Origin: an uncultured bacterium
GTDB lineage: Bacteria; Planctomycetota; Phycisphaerae; Phycisphaerales; UBA1924
Reading direction: 5' to 3'
DNA length: 8,347 nucleotides
Assembly (NCBI GenBank): GCA_938003595.1
Contig: CALKYH010000307.1
Coordinates: 1-8,347, forward strand
Numbering within the stretch: the stretch's first letter is position 1; each line of letters opens with the position of its first letter. Under the pieces are notes generated by a model. It worked only from the letters and a program-made list of their open reading frames with translations, ran no database searches and was not told where the DNA came from. Positions 1-7,708 of this stretch are shown piece after piece. A program made the position numbers and the translations under genes.

Positions 1-666
1 CAGGAAGATCCAGATGAGGTCGACCAGGTGCCAGTAGAGGCCGACATTCTCGAGGGCCAGGTACTGCTTGGGGCCGAAGTGCAGCTTCGACGCCCGCACC
101 AGCAGCCACACGAACAGCAGCACGCCGATGAGCACGTGGAAGCCGTGGGTGGCGGTGGCGATCCAGTAGATCGACAGGAAGATCGGCTCCTGATCGAAGG
201 TGGCGTGGGGGTAGCTGAAGTGGGCGCCGGGCAGCTCGCCCTTCTGGATCTTGGGGATGTACTCCCAGCCGATCTTGGCGACCAGGAAGAACACGCCGCA
301 GAGCAGCGTGATCAGGATGTTGAGCTTCAGCAGCCCCTGCTGGTTCTTCTGGGCGTTGCGGATGGCGCAGGCGACGGTGAACGAAGACAGCAGCAGCACC
401 GCGGTGTTGATGAAGCCGATCTTCCAGGACAGGTAGTGGTGCGACGCCCCGGCGAAGGCCTCGGGGTAGAGCATCCGGAAGACGGCGTAGGCGCAGAAGA
501 ACCCCGCGAACAACAGGATTTCCGTGGTCAGGAACAGCCACATCCCCAGCTTGCCGGCGTCGTTCTGCTCCTGGATGGAGCGGAAGTGCATCGCCACCTC
601 CGGCCGCTCGTGCGGCGGGAGGCTCGGGTCGTAGGGGTTGGCGCCGTGGCTCGGGATGGCGGTCAT
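1..666 (-). CDS. coxC: Cytochrome c oxidase subunit III (haem-copper oxidase subunit III), 3' end cut by window edge
   Basis: This is the membrane subunit III of an aa3/caa3-type oxidase; it binds lipid, stabilises subunit I and supports sustained proton uptake. 222 codons are visible and the frame is still open at position 1, where it reads YWHLVDLIWIFL, the conserved last-helix motif, so probably only 10-20 residues are missing. About five membrane helices are seen (residues ~41-62, 82-101, 114-133, 162-190, 205 onward), which is the short five-helix form common in bacteria and lacks the first two helices of the long form. Family marks are the glutamate in WLFLTTEILLFAGFF (near residue 49) and ATHGFHVLIG (near 173-181). 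The ATG at 664-666 has GGAG eight bases upstream. It follows coxA after 50 bases on the same strand, as the last gene seen in the operon. The identification is firm; only the exact end is unknown. Confidence 0.96.
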   Translation of the reverse strand, partial: MTAIPSHGANPYDPSLPPHERPEVAMHFRSIQEQNDAGKLGMWLFLTTEILLFAGFFCAYAVFRMLYPEAFAGASHHYLSWKIGFINTAVLLLSSFTVACAIRNAQKNQQGLLKLNILITLLCGVFFLVAKIGWEYIPKIQKGELPGAHFSYPHATFDQEPIFLSIYWIATATHGFHVLIGVLLFVWLLVRASKLHFGPKQYLALENVGLYWHLVDLIWIFL

Positions 667-716
667 TCGTCCGGCTCCGTCGGGGTCGGGTCAGGGTCTG
701 CGTTCGGGATCTTCGA

Positions 717-2507
<1,791 letters not shown>

Positions 2508-2537
2508 GGTGTGCGCCTCTGCGTGGGGGCGATGAAC

Positions 2538-3695
2538 TTATTTCTCGGTCTGCTCCGGGCTCGCGGCCTCGAGACCGGCCCGCTCTTCCTCGTCCTGCCT
2601 GAGAATCTGCTCGACCTCGCTCTGCCCGGTCTCGCTCAGGCTCTTGATGAGCGTGATGAGCGCCAGCAGCTCGCGGTCCGTCAGCTTGCCCATGAACACG
2701 GGCATCTGGTTCGAATACCCGGAGACGATGTTGGCGCCCGGCACCAGGATCGACTCACGGAGGTAGTTGTCGTCCGCCACGAGGGTCTTGCCGTCGGTCG
2801 TCGCGACATCGTGCATGTAGATGCCCTGCCAGGTCGGCCCGGTCCCGGGGGCGCCGTCCAGCGAGTGGCACGCGTTGCAGCCCTTGGTGATGTACAGCTT
2901 CCGGCCCAGCTCCAGCAGCGGCACCTTGGAGGTGTCCAGCAGCTTGGCCTTCCACTCCTGGTACTCGGCCTCGGGCAGGGCCCGGACCATCGCCATCATC
3001 TGCGAGTGCTGGTCGCCGCAGTACTCGGCGCAGAACAGCTCGTAGTCGCCGGGCTTGTCCGCCTGGAACCAGTAGGTCGTGTAGCGGTTGGGGTGCACAT
3101 CGATCTTCTTGCGGAAGACCGGGATGTACAGCGAGTGGATCACATCCTCGCTGTGCATGAGCAGCTTGATGGGCCGGCCGACGGGCACCGCGAAGATCGG
3201 CGCCTCGGCGATGACCTTGTAGGCCTTGGTCGTCTCGAGGGACTGCCCGCCGTTGTCGTAGTCCCAGGTCCAGGACCACTTCCGCGCCGTCACCGCGATC
3301 GCCTCGGAGCGGCCCGGCGCCACCATCATGTCGGTGTAGACGAACAGCCCCCACACGAACATCACGCCGACCAGGATCAGCGGGATGCCCGACCACGCCA
3401 GCTCCAGCGGCGTGTTGTGCCCGACGCTCCGCTGCTGCGCCACGCCGGGGCGGCGCCGGTACTTCAGGCAGAAGTAGCCCATCAGCCCCATCAGCAGCAC
3501 GAAGAAAACCGCGCTGACCAGGAAGACGAACCACATGACCGCGTCGCTGGGCTTGGCGTAGCTCGAGACCTGCTCGGGGAACATGAGGTTGTTGAGCGCG
3601 CCCCGCGCCGGCGCCGCCGAGGCGAGCGCAAGGCCCGCGATCAACGCGCCGGATCGGGTCAGAATGGTTCGAGTCGAAAGAGCCATGGGGATCAT
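2538..3695 (-). CDS. coxB: Cytochrome c oxidase subunit II with fused C-terminal cytochrome c domain (caa3)
   Basis: Electron-entry subunit of the oxidase, 385 residues from the ATG at 3693-3695. A signal-peptide-like start (residues 1-32) is followed by two membrane helices (~53-76 and 101-121) and a periplasmic cupredoxin domain with the complete CuA site: H187 (VIHSLYIP), C222, C226, H230 and M233 in CAEYCGDQHSQM. A fused haem c domain follows, with C273-x-x-C276-H277 and a probable axial Met at 331 (NQMPVF). The protein ends in a polar, glutamate-rich tail. The haem c domain makes this a caa3 oxidase, able to take electrons from a membrane-bound donor such as ACIII. The ATG overlaps the sco stop as ATGA and has no clear Shine-Dalgarno sequence, suggesting translational coupling; a second ATG three codons later (3684-3686) is possible and would not change the mature protein. 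It ends in TAA. Confidence 0.97.
   Translation of the reverse strand: MIPMALSTRTILTRSGALIAGLALASAAPARGALNNLMFPEQVSSYAKPSDAVMWFVFLVSAVFFVLLMGLMGYFCLKYRRRPGVAQQRSVGHNTPLELAWSGIPLILVGVMFVWGLFVYTDMMVAPGRSEAIAVTARKWSWTWDYDNGGQSLETTKAYKVIAEAPIFAVPVGRPIKLLMHSEDVIHSLYIPVFRKKIDVHPNRYTTYWFQADKPGDYELFCAEYCGDQHSQMMAMVRALPEAEYQEWKAKLLDTSKVPLLELGRKLYITKGCNACHSLDGAPGTGPTWQGIYMHDVATTDGKTLVADDNYLRESILVPGANIVSGYSNQMPVFMGKLTDRELLALITLIKSLSETGQSEVEQILRQDEEERAGLEAASPEQTEK
3692..3695 (-). other. ATGA stop-start overlap of sco and coxB
   Basis: The sco stop TGA (3692-3694) overlaps an ATG (3693-3695) in the coxB frame. No Shine-Dalgarno-like sequence is seen in the 25 bases upstream, so coxB translation may depend on ribosomes finishing sco. 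The in-frame ATG at 3684-3686 is the alternative start. Confidence 0.7.
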
Positions 3696-4579
3696 CCGGG
3701 GATCGAGGGCTTGGGGGAGGAATCTCGTGAGGCGTCGGCCGGGGTGGGGGCGTGGTGTCGGCGGCGACCGGTCCAGAACAGGCCGCCGACCAGCCCGCCC
3801 ACCGCCAGGATGGTCGCGCCGGCGCCGATCTGCATGACGCGGAACGCCTGCAGCGAGTAGACGCCGGCGTTCGGGTCCCACTGGTAGCACCAGTGCACCA
3901 CGCGGTCGAAGAGCGAGCCGACCTTGCCGTCCGCCGCGTCCGCCAGCGCCAGGCGGACCTGCTTCTCGCTGAACTGCTTGTCGGGCCGCCCGTACATGTA
4001 GTTCGAGATCACGCCCGAGGGCGAGAGCACGAAGAACACGCTGGGGTGGGCGAACTCGCCCGAGGCCTCGATGTACTGGTACTCGAACCCCAGGCTGTCC
4101 GCGATCGCCCGGACGCTCTGCTCGGCGCCGAGCAGGAACGCCCAGTGCTCGTCGGCGCCGGGGATGTTCTTCGTGAAGGTCAGCTTCTTGTCGACCGCCT
4201 GCGCCGCGGTGTTCGTGTGGTCGAACGACAGCGCCACGACCCGGTAGTCGTCGCCCAGGTCCAGCTTCAGCGACCGGACGACCTCGTTCAGGTCGCCCAG
4301 CATCATGTTGCAGAGCATCGGGCAGTCGTAGTAGACCAGCGTGAAGATCACCGGGCGGCGGCCGTCGAAGTAGTCGCCCAGACGCACGGCCCGGCCCTGG
4401 TCGTCGTACAGCGGCGTGTCGAGCGGGACCGACTCGCCCCGATGCTCGACGACGCCCTCGCCGCGGATCGGCTCGGGCGACTCGCGGTTCACCTGCGCCG
4501 GCGCCGCGCTCCCGAACGACAGCGCCGCCGCCAGTGCGGCGAGCCTTGTCATCGGGATGAGTTCGCGGAGTCCTCGCAT
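3692..4579 (-). CDS. sco: SCO1/SenC-family copper chaperone for CuA assembly
   Basis: Periplasmic, membrane-anchored thioredoxin-fold protein of 295 residues that typically binds copper and loads or reduces the CuA site of oxidase subunit II. The copper-binding motif is visible as C86-P-M-L-C90, with the distal ligand H178 in EFAHPSVFF. The N-terminus is signal-peptide-like, with a possible cleavage after APA at residue 28. A second hydrophobic segment at ~250-270, followed by RRRHH, is a likely C-terminal membrane anchor, unlike the classic SCO layout with an N-terminal helix only. The ATG at 4577-4579 is chosen because GAGGA lies close upstream and the gap to the preceding gene is only 13 bases; an ATG at 4550-4552 is an alternative that still keeps the signal peptide. 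Its stop overlaps the coxB start, which fits its job of maturing CoxB. A role in redox sensing cannot be excluded. Confidence 0.94.
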   Translation of the reverse strand: MRGLRELIPMTRLAALAAALSFGSAAPAQVNRESPEPIRGEGVVEHRGESVPLDTPLYDDQGRAVRLGDYFDGRRPVIFTLVYYDCPMLCNMMLGDLNEVVRSLKLDLGDDYRVVALSFDHTNTAAQAVDKKLTFTKNIPGADEHWAFLLGAEQSVRAIADSLGFEYQYIEASGEFAHPSVFFVLSPSGVISNYMYGRPDKQFSEKQVRLALADAADGKVGSLFDRVVHWCYQWDPNAGVYSLQAFRVMQIGAGATILAVGGLVGGLFWTGRRRHHAPTPADASRDSSPKPSIPG

Positions 4580-4592
4580 CGTTCCTCGTCGG

Positions 4593-4991
4593 TCACTCGC
4601 CCCGCTGCAGCTGGTCGTACCAGCGGACGGTGTCGTCCATGGCCCAGTCGATCGGCATGCGCACCTTGCCGGCCTTGGCGTCCACCCAGGCGGGGTTGTT
4701 GAGCGTGGCGCTCTGCTTGGCCAGGGTCTGGACATAGTCCATGCCCAGGTCCCTCTCGTTCTTGGCCGCGATCTCCCGCTGGGCCACATGGTCGAAGTAC
4801 CACGCCAGCACGGCGATGGTGATGACCAGCGCCGCCATCGTGATGACGATGCCCATCAGCGCCGTGAGCGGCGACAGCCGGCCGTGGGCCTCCTGCGGGT
4901 GCTCGGAGGGGCTGTGCTGGAACCACTCGTCCGTCGCGGCGTCGTGGTGGTGCGTGTAGGGCTCGGTCTGGGGCGTGTGATCGTGGCTCAT
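4593..4991 (-). CDS. Small single-helix membrane protein of unknown function, between actF and sco
   Basis: I do not recognise a named family. The 132-residue protein has a hydrophilic, His-rich N-terminus (eight His in the first 36 residues, including HHH at 14-16), one clear membrane helix at ~43-65, and a 67-residue soluble C-terminal part with mixed charge. Near the end sits VRMPIDWAM (residues 110-118), followed by an amphipathic stretch. From memory, small proteins with a similar R-x-P-I-D-x-A-M ending occur beside ACIII and cox genes in other phyla, but I cannot verify this here. No cysteines, haem-binding motif or enzyme signature are present. The ATG at 4989-4991 has a weak GGA about eight bases upstream. 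It lies 52 bases after actF and 13 before sco, on the same strand, so an accessory or assembly role for the ACIII-oxidase system is an inference from position. The unbroken frame and tight packing make it a real gene. Confidence 0.85.
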   Translation of the reverse strand: MSHDHTPQTEPYTHHHDAATDEWFQHSPSEHPQEAHGRLSPLTALMGIVITMAALVITIAVLAWYFDHVAQREIAAKNERDLGMDYVQTLAKQSATLNNPAWVDAKAGKVRMPIDWAMDDTVRWYDQLQRGE

Positions 4992-5029
4992 GCGTGCGTT
5001 CCAGCGAGGGCTGACCCCGTGTGTATTCG

Positions 5030-5043
5030 TCGGGCCGGCCCGA
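5030..5043. repeat. 14-base perfect palindrome directly after the actF stop
   Basis: TCGGGCCGGCCCGA is its own reverse complement and abuts the actF stop codon. It lies in the largest non-coding gap of the window (4992-5043). As RNA it could form a 5-bp GC stem with a CCGG loop. No U-tract follows on the minus strand, so it is not a classic intrinsic terminator. It could be an attenuating or processing hairpin or a protein-binding site, or chance in a GC-rich genome. Confidence 0.4.
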
Positions 5044-6309
5044 TCAGATGGTGTTCTTGTGGCCCAAAGACAGGTGCAGGCGGGGGTCCTTCAGGGGAAT
5101 CAAAGGCCGCGAGCCGATCCGGCGGACGAACACGCCCGCGTAGATCAGAATCGGCCCCATCGGCCCCACGACATCGACCCAGGACAGGTTCAGGGAGGTG
5201 TCGGGGACATTCTTGATCAGCTCCGGGCGGACCAGCCAGAAGATGTCCAGGAGCGTCATCGCCAGGATCCAGGAGCAGACGAACGCCAGCCACAGCGGGT
5301 TCCGCCGCGCCGGCCGGGGCAGCAGGGCGATGAACGGGAAGGCGAACTTCCCGACAGCCAGCAGCGTCGCGACGCTCATCCACTCGCCCTGACGTCGGGT
5401 GACGACCCAGCCCGTCTCCTCGGGGATGTTCGCGTACCAGATCAGGAAGTACTGGCTGAAGCCGATGTACGCCCAGAAGCAGGTGAACCCGAAGAGCAGC
5501 TTGCCCATGTCGTGCAGGTGCTCGGTCGTCACCACGCCGTTGAGCCGGCCCATGCCGCGCAGCCGCAGGAGCGTCAGCACGACCGTCGCCAGCGCCGCGA
5601 GGAAGCCGATGGCGAAGAAGTAGACGCCCCACATCGTCGAGAAGAAGTGGTAGTCCAGCGTCATCAGCCAGTCGAAGCCGGCGAACGCCGCCGTCAGCGC
5701 GAACAGCAGCAGGCCCGGCGCCGAGAATGTCCGCGCCTTGGCCGTCCGCCACTTGTCGCCGTCGCGGTCCTGACCCAGGGAGAGCGACACCAGCCGCCCG
5801 GCCACGAAGATCCAGACCGAGAAGTAGATCACATTCCGGATGAGGAAGAACGGCAGGTTCAGGAACGCGCCCTTCGCCTCGTACACCGGATCGCCGGCCG
5901 TGTACGCGCTGTCCATCCACCGCCACAGCAGCGAGCCGCCGTGCGGAACGAAGCACAGCGCGATCACCGGCAGGAACAGCGCCAGGCACACGGGGAACTG
6001 CGACGCCAGGTTCTCGTACTGACGGCGGATCACCACGCCCCAGCCCGCGCCGGTCTGGTGCAGCGCCATGATCATCGCCAGCGCGCCCAGCGACACCGCC
6101 GTCACGGAGACGGCGCCGATGTGGTACCCCATGAGCGCGGCCCGCTTGGCGGTGTCGTCCGAGCCCGTCAGGAACGCCGCGCCCGTGGCGCCGACGGCCA
6201 CGAGGCCCAGGACGATCATCGCGACGGAGGCCATCCGCCCCGCGCCCGCGGGCAGGGAGACATTGTCCGAGGCCAGCAGGCGGCTGTGGTCAACGACGGC
6301 GTGGCTCAT
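5044..6309 (-). CDS. actF: Alternative Complex III subunit ActF (quinol:cytochrome c oxidoreductase, quinone-binding-type membrane subunit)
   Basis: Integral membrane subunit of 421 residues with about ten hydrophobic segments, related to NrfD/ActC but lacking cofactor motifs. It helps form the membrane core of ACIII, which oxidises quinol and reduces cytochrome c or an oxidase directly. Family marks are FDWLMTLDYHFFSTMWG (residues 212-228), HDMGKLLFGF and CFWAYIGFSQYFLIWYANIP (266-296), and a C-terminal KDPRLHLSLGH (407-417). The start is the ATG at 6307-6309, preceded by a strong GGAGG seven bases upstream. The frame stays open further upstream, but that part lies inside actE in another frame and lacks membrane character. 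The ATG overlaps the actE stop as ATGA. It ends in TGA at 5044-5046, directly followed on the transcript by a 14-base palindrome. Its length is usual for the family and the assignment is firm. Confidence 0.96.
   Translation of the reverse strand: MSHAVVDHSRLLASDNVSLPAGAGRMASVAMIVLGLVAVGATGAAFLTGSDDTAKRAALMGYHIGAVSVTAVSLGALAMIMALHQTGAGWGVVIRRQYENLASQFPVCLALFLPVIALCFVPHGGSLLWRWMDSAYTAGDPVYEAKGAFLNLPFFLIRNVIYFSVWIFVAGRLVSLSLGQDRDGDKWRTAKARTFSAPGLLLFALTAAFAGFDWLMTLDYHFFSTMWGVYFFAIGFLAALATVVLTLLRLRGMGRLNGVVTTEHLHDMGKLLFGFTCFWAYIGFSQYFLIWYANIPEETGWVVTRRQGEWMSVATLLAVGKFAFPFIALLPRPARRNPLWLAFVCSWILAMTLLDIFWLVRPELIKNVPDTSLNLSWVDVVGPMGPILIYAGVFVRRIGSRPLIPLKDPRLHLSLGHKNTI
6306..6309 (-). other. ATGA stop-start overlap of actE and actF
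   Basis: The actE stop TGA (6306-6308) shares bases with the actF ATG (6307-6309). Such overlaps commonly mark translational coupling. Here a strong GGAGG is also present, so actF could be initiated independently as well as by ribosomes leaving actE. Confidence 0.85.
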
Positions 6310-7136
6310 CGGGCGCCCTCCGTGGAGGCGAGCATGTCGGCGTGATTCGAGGGCGACTGGGCGCGGGTCCGGTCCAGTTCGGGCCGGTACCGCTCGGGCA
6401 CCCGCTCGATCTCGACATCGGACGACCGCTGCAGGGCGCGGATGTACGAGACGATCGCCCACGCGTCGCGCTCGCTCACCTGCTCGCGGTACGCGGGCAT
6501 CTTCATCAGCGGCTGCGCGCCCGGGGCGTTCGGCACGCCGTTGCGGATCGTGTGGAAGAGGAAGCCGTCGGTCCCGCGGCCGTCGGGGTCGTCGCTGCCG
6601 AAGGTGTACTTGGGGTCGTAGAAGCTCGGCAGGTCGTAGGACCACTGGATCCCGACCATGCCCTTGCCGTCGCCCGAGTAGCCGTGGCACGCCGAGCAGA
6701 AGATGTCGAAGCGCTCCTTGCCGCGGCGGATCATCTCGTTCGTCACCGGCATCGGGATCACCTGGGCGTAGTTCCCGTCGGCGGTCTTGCCGGTGTACAG
6801 CAGGCCGTCGTCGCGGAGCAGGTCGGCCCGCTCGCGCTCGACGCGCGTGCGCCAGGTCTCGCCGTTCTCCGGCGCGTCCGTCGGCAGCACCGCGCTCGTC
6901 CGGGCGAAGCCGATCGTCCCCGGCACGGGCTCGCGCATGGCGCGCTGGTCGGGGAAGAAATCGGTCTTGGCCTGCGACTTGAGCTTCGTCTGGTCGTCCA
7001 GGTCGGGGAAGAACTGGTGGGGCCGCTTGTCCGTGCGGTCGCCGCGGCAGCCCGCGCCGCCGAGCAGCGCCGCGGCGCCCAGCGCCAGGCCGGCGCCGAG
7101 CAGCGTCCATCTCTGATTCGAGGGTCGTCCGGTCAT
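6306..7136 (-). CDS. actE: Alternative Complex III subunit ActE (mono-haem cytochrome c lipoprotein)
   Basis: Periplasmic mono-haem cytochrome c subunit of ACIII, 276 residues, expected to carry electrons toward the terminal oxidase. The N-terminus has a hydrophobic stretch (~11-29) ending in GGAGC, a plausible lipobox with C30 as the lipidated cysteine. The haem c site is C147-S-A-C150-H151, with a probable axial methionine in KMPAY (M213). The segment from residue 57, KTDFFPDQRAMREPVPGTIG, matches the conserved pre-haem region of ActE proteins. FFPD occurs twice (42-45 and 60-63). About 35 polar residues follow the cytochrome fold, ending STEGAR. The ATG at 7134-7136 has GAGG ten bases upstream and lies five bases after the actD stop. 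The frame is open far upstream, but that part overlaps actD and actC out of frame and is not coding. The last four bases overlap actF. Confidence 0.95.
   Translation of the reverse strand: MTGRPSNQRWTLLGAGLALGAAALLGGAGCRGDRTDKRPHQFFPDLDDQTKLKSQAKTDFFPDQRAMREPVPGTIGFARTSAVLPTDAPENGETWRTRVERERADLLRDDGLLYTGKTADGNYAQVIPMPVTNEMIRRGKERFDIFCSACHGYSGDGKGMVGIQWSYDLPSFYDPKYTFGSDDPDGRGTDGFLFHTIRNGVPNAPGAQPLMKMPAYREQVSERDAWAIVSYIRALQRSSDVEIERVPERYRPELDRTRAQSPSNHADMLASTEGAR
6317..6321 (-). promoter_or_regulatory. Ribosome binding site of actF
   Basis: The minus strand reads GGAGG seven bases before the actF ATG. It is the strongest Shine-Dalgarno sequence in the window and lies inside the 3' end of actE. 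It fixes the actF start despite the frame being open upstream. Confidence 0.8.
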
Positions 7137-7141
7137 GAGGG

Positions 7142-7705
7142 TCAGGCCTCGACTTCTTCGATGTGCGTCCCGCCCAGACGCTCGAGCAGCTCGCGCGTCC
7201 GCGTGGAGTCGAACTTGGGGTCCCGCGCCTGGATCGCGAGCACGAAGCGGTCGTCGCTCACCTTCAGGAACCGCGGCTTCTTGAACAGCGGGTGCCACCA
7301 CTGGGGCAGCACATTGAGCGTCAGCATGCCCAGCAGCGTCGCGATCGACGCGCACAGGATGCCCAGCTCGAAGGTCACCGGCGTGAACGGCTCCCACGCG
7401 CCCAGCGGCTTGCCCGCCACCACGATCTGGTAGTCGACCGCCGAGGTCCAGTACTGCAGCGAGAACCCGCCGATCACGCCCAGCAGCGCGCCGCCCAGCG
7501 TGAACCGGGAGACGCGGCTGACCTTGAGCCCCATGGACTCCTCGATCCCGTGCACGGGGATCGGCGTGTAGCAGTCCCACTTCTTGTAGCCCGCGTCGCG
7601 CACGCCCTCGCAGGCGCGCATCAACGCTCCGGGCGTCGCGTACTCGGCCATCACGCCCCAGGTGGTCGGGGCGGCCTTCGCGCGTGAGGAAGCGCCGTGA
7701 CTCAT
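7142..7705 (-). CDS. actD: Alternative Complex III subunit ActD (DUF3341 family)
   Basis: Small membrane subunit of ACIII, 187 residues, of the DUF3341 family. It has no redox cofactor and probably stabilises the membrane arm. Two hydrophobic segments (~67-86 and ~112-132) form a helical hairpin between soluble ends. Family marks are GYKKWDCYTPIPVHGI (residues 39-54), the WWHPLFK segment after helix 2 (136-142), and the C-terminal ARDPKFDSTRTRELLERLGG (160-179). The start at 7703-7705 is chosen because GGGAGGG lies about ten bases upstream and the preceding actC stop is only three bases away. An internal ATG at codon 19 would remove a poorly conserved leader and is less likely. It is followed after five bases by actE. 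The assignment is firm. Confidence 0.96.
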   Translation of the reverse strand: MSHGASSRAKAAPTTWGVMAEYATPGALMRACEGVRDAGYKKWDCYTPIPVHGIEESMGLKVSRVSRFTLGGALLGVIGGFSLQYWTSAVDYQIVVAGKPLGAWEPFTPVTFELGILCASIATLLGMLTLNVLPQWWHPLFKKPRFLKVSDDRFVLAIQARDPKFDSTRTRELLERLGGTHIEEVEA

Positions 7706-7708
7706 TGC

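Noticed and set aside
667..716. Possible terminator or promoter in the coxA-coxC gap
   Set aside because: I see no stem-loop with a T-tract and no recognisable -35/-10 pair; the gap holds only the coxC ribosome binding site.
2508..2537. Possible regulatory element in the coxB-coxA gap
   Set aside because: The 30 bases contain only an AGAGG ribosome binding site for coxA and no repeat or hairpin.
3696..3890. In-frame upstream extension of coxB by 65 codons
   Set aside because: The extra segment is Arg/Pro-rich, overlaps the sco C-terminus, and would place the signal peptide far inside the protein.
4580..4789. In-frame upstream extension of sco by 70 codons
   Set aside because: It overlaps the small-protein gene in another frame, has shadow-like composition, and precedes a proper signal peptide start.
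4990..6345. Plus-strand open frame of 451 codons
   Set aside because: It is antisense to actF, with composition dominated by Arg, Gln, His and Pro. ActF on the minus strand has unmistakable family motifs.
6310..7110. In-frame upstream extension of actF
   Set aside because: The added residues are Arg/Ala/Pro-rich shadow sequence lying inside actE. The ATG at 6307-6309 with GGAGG and the ATGA overlap is the natural start.
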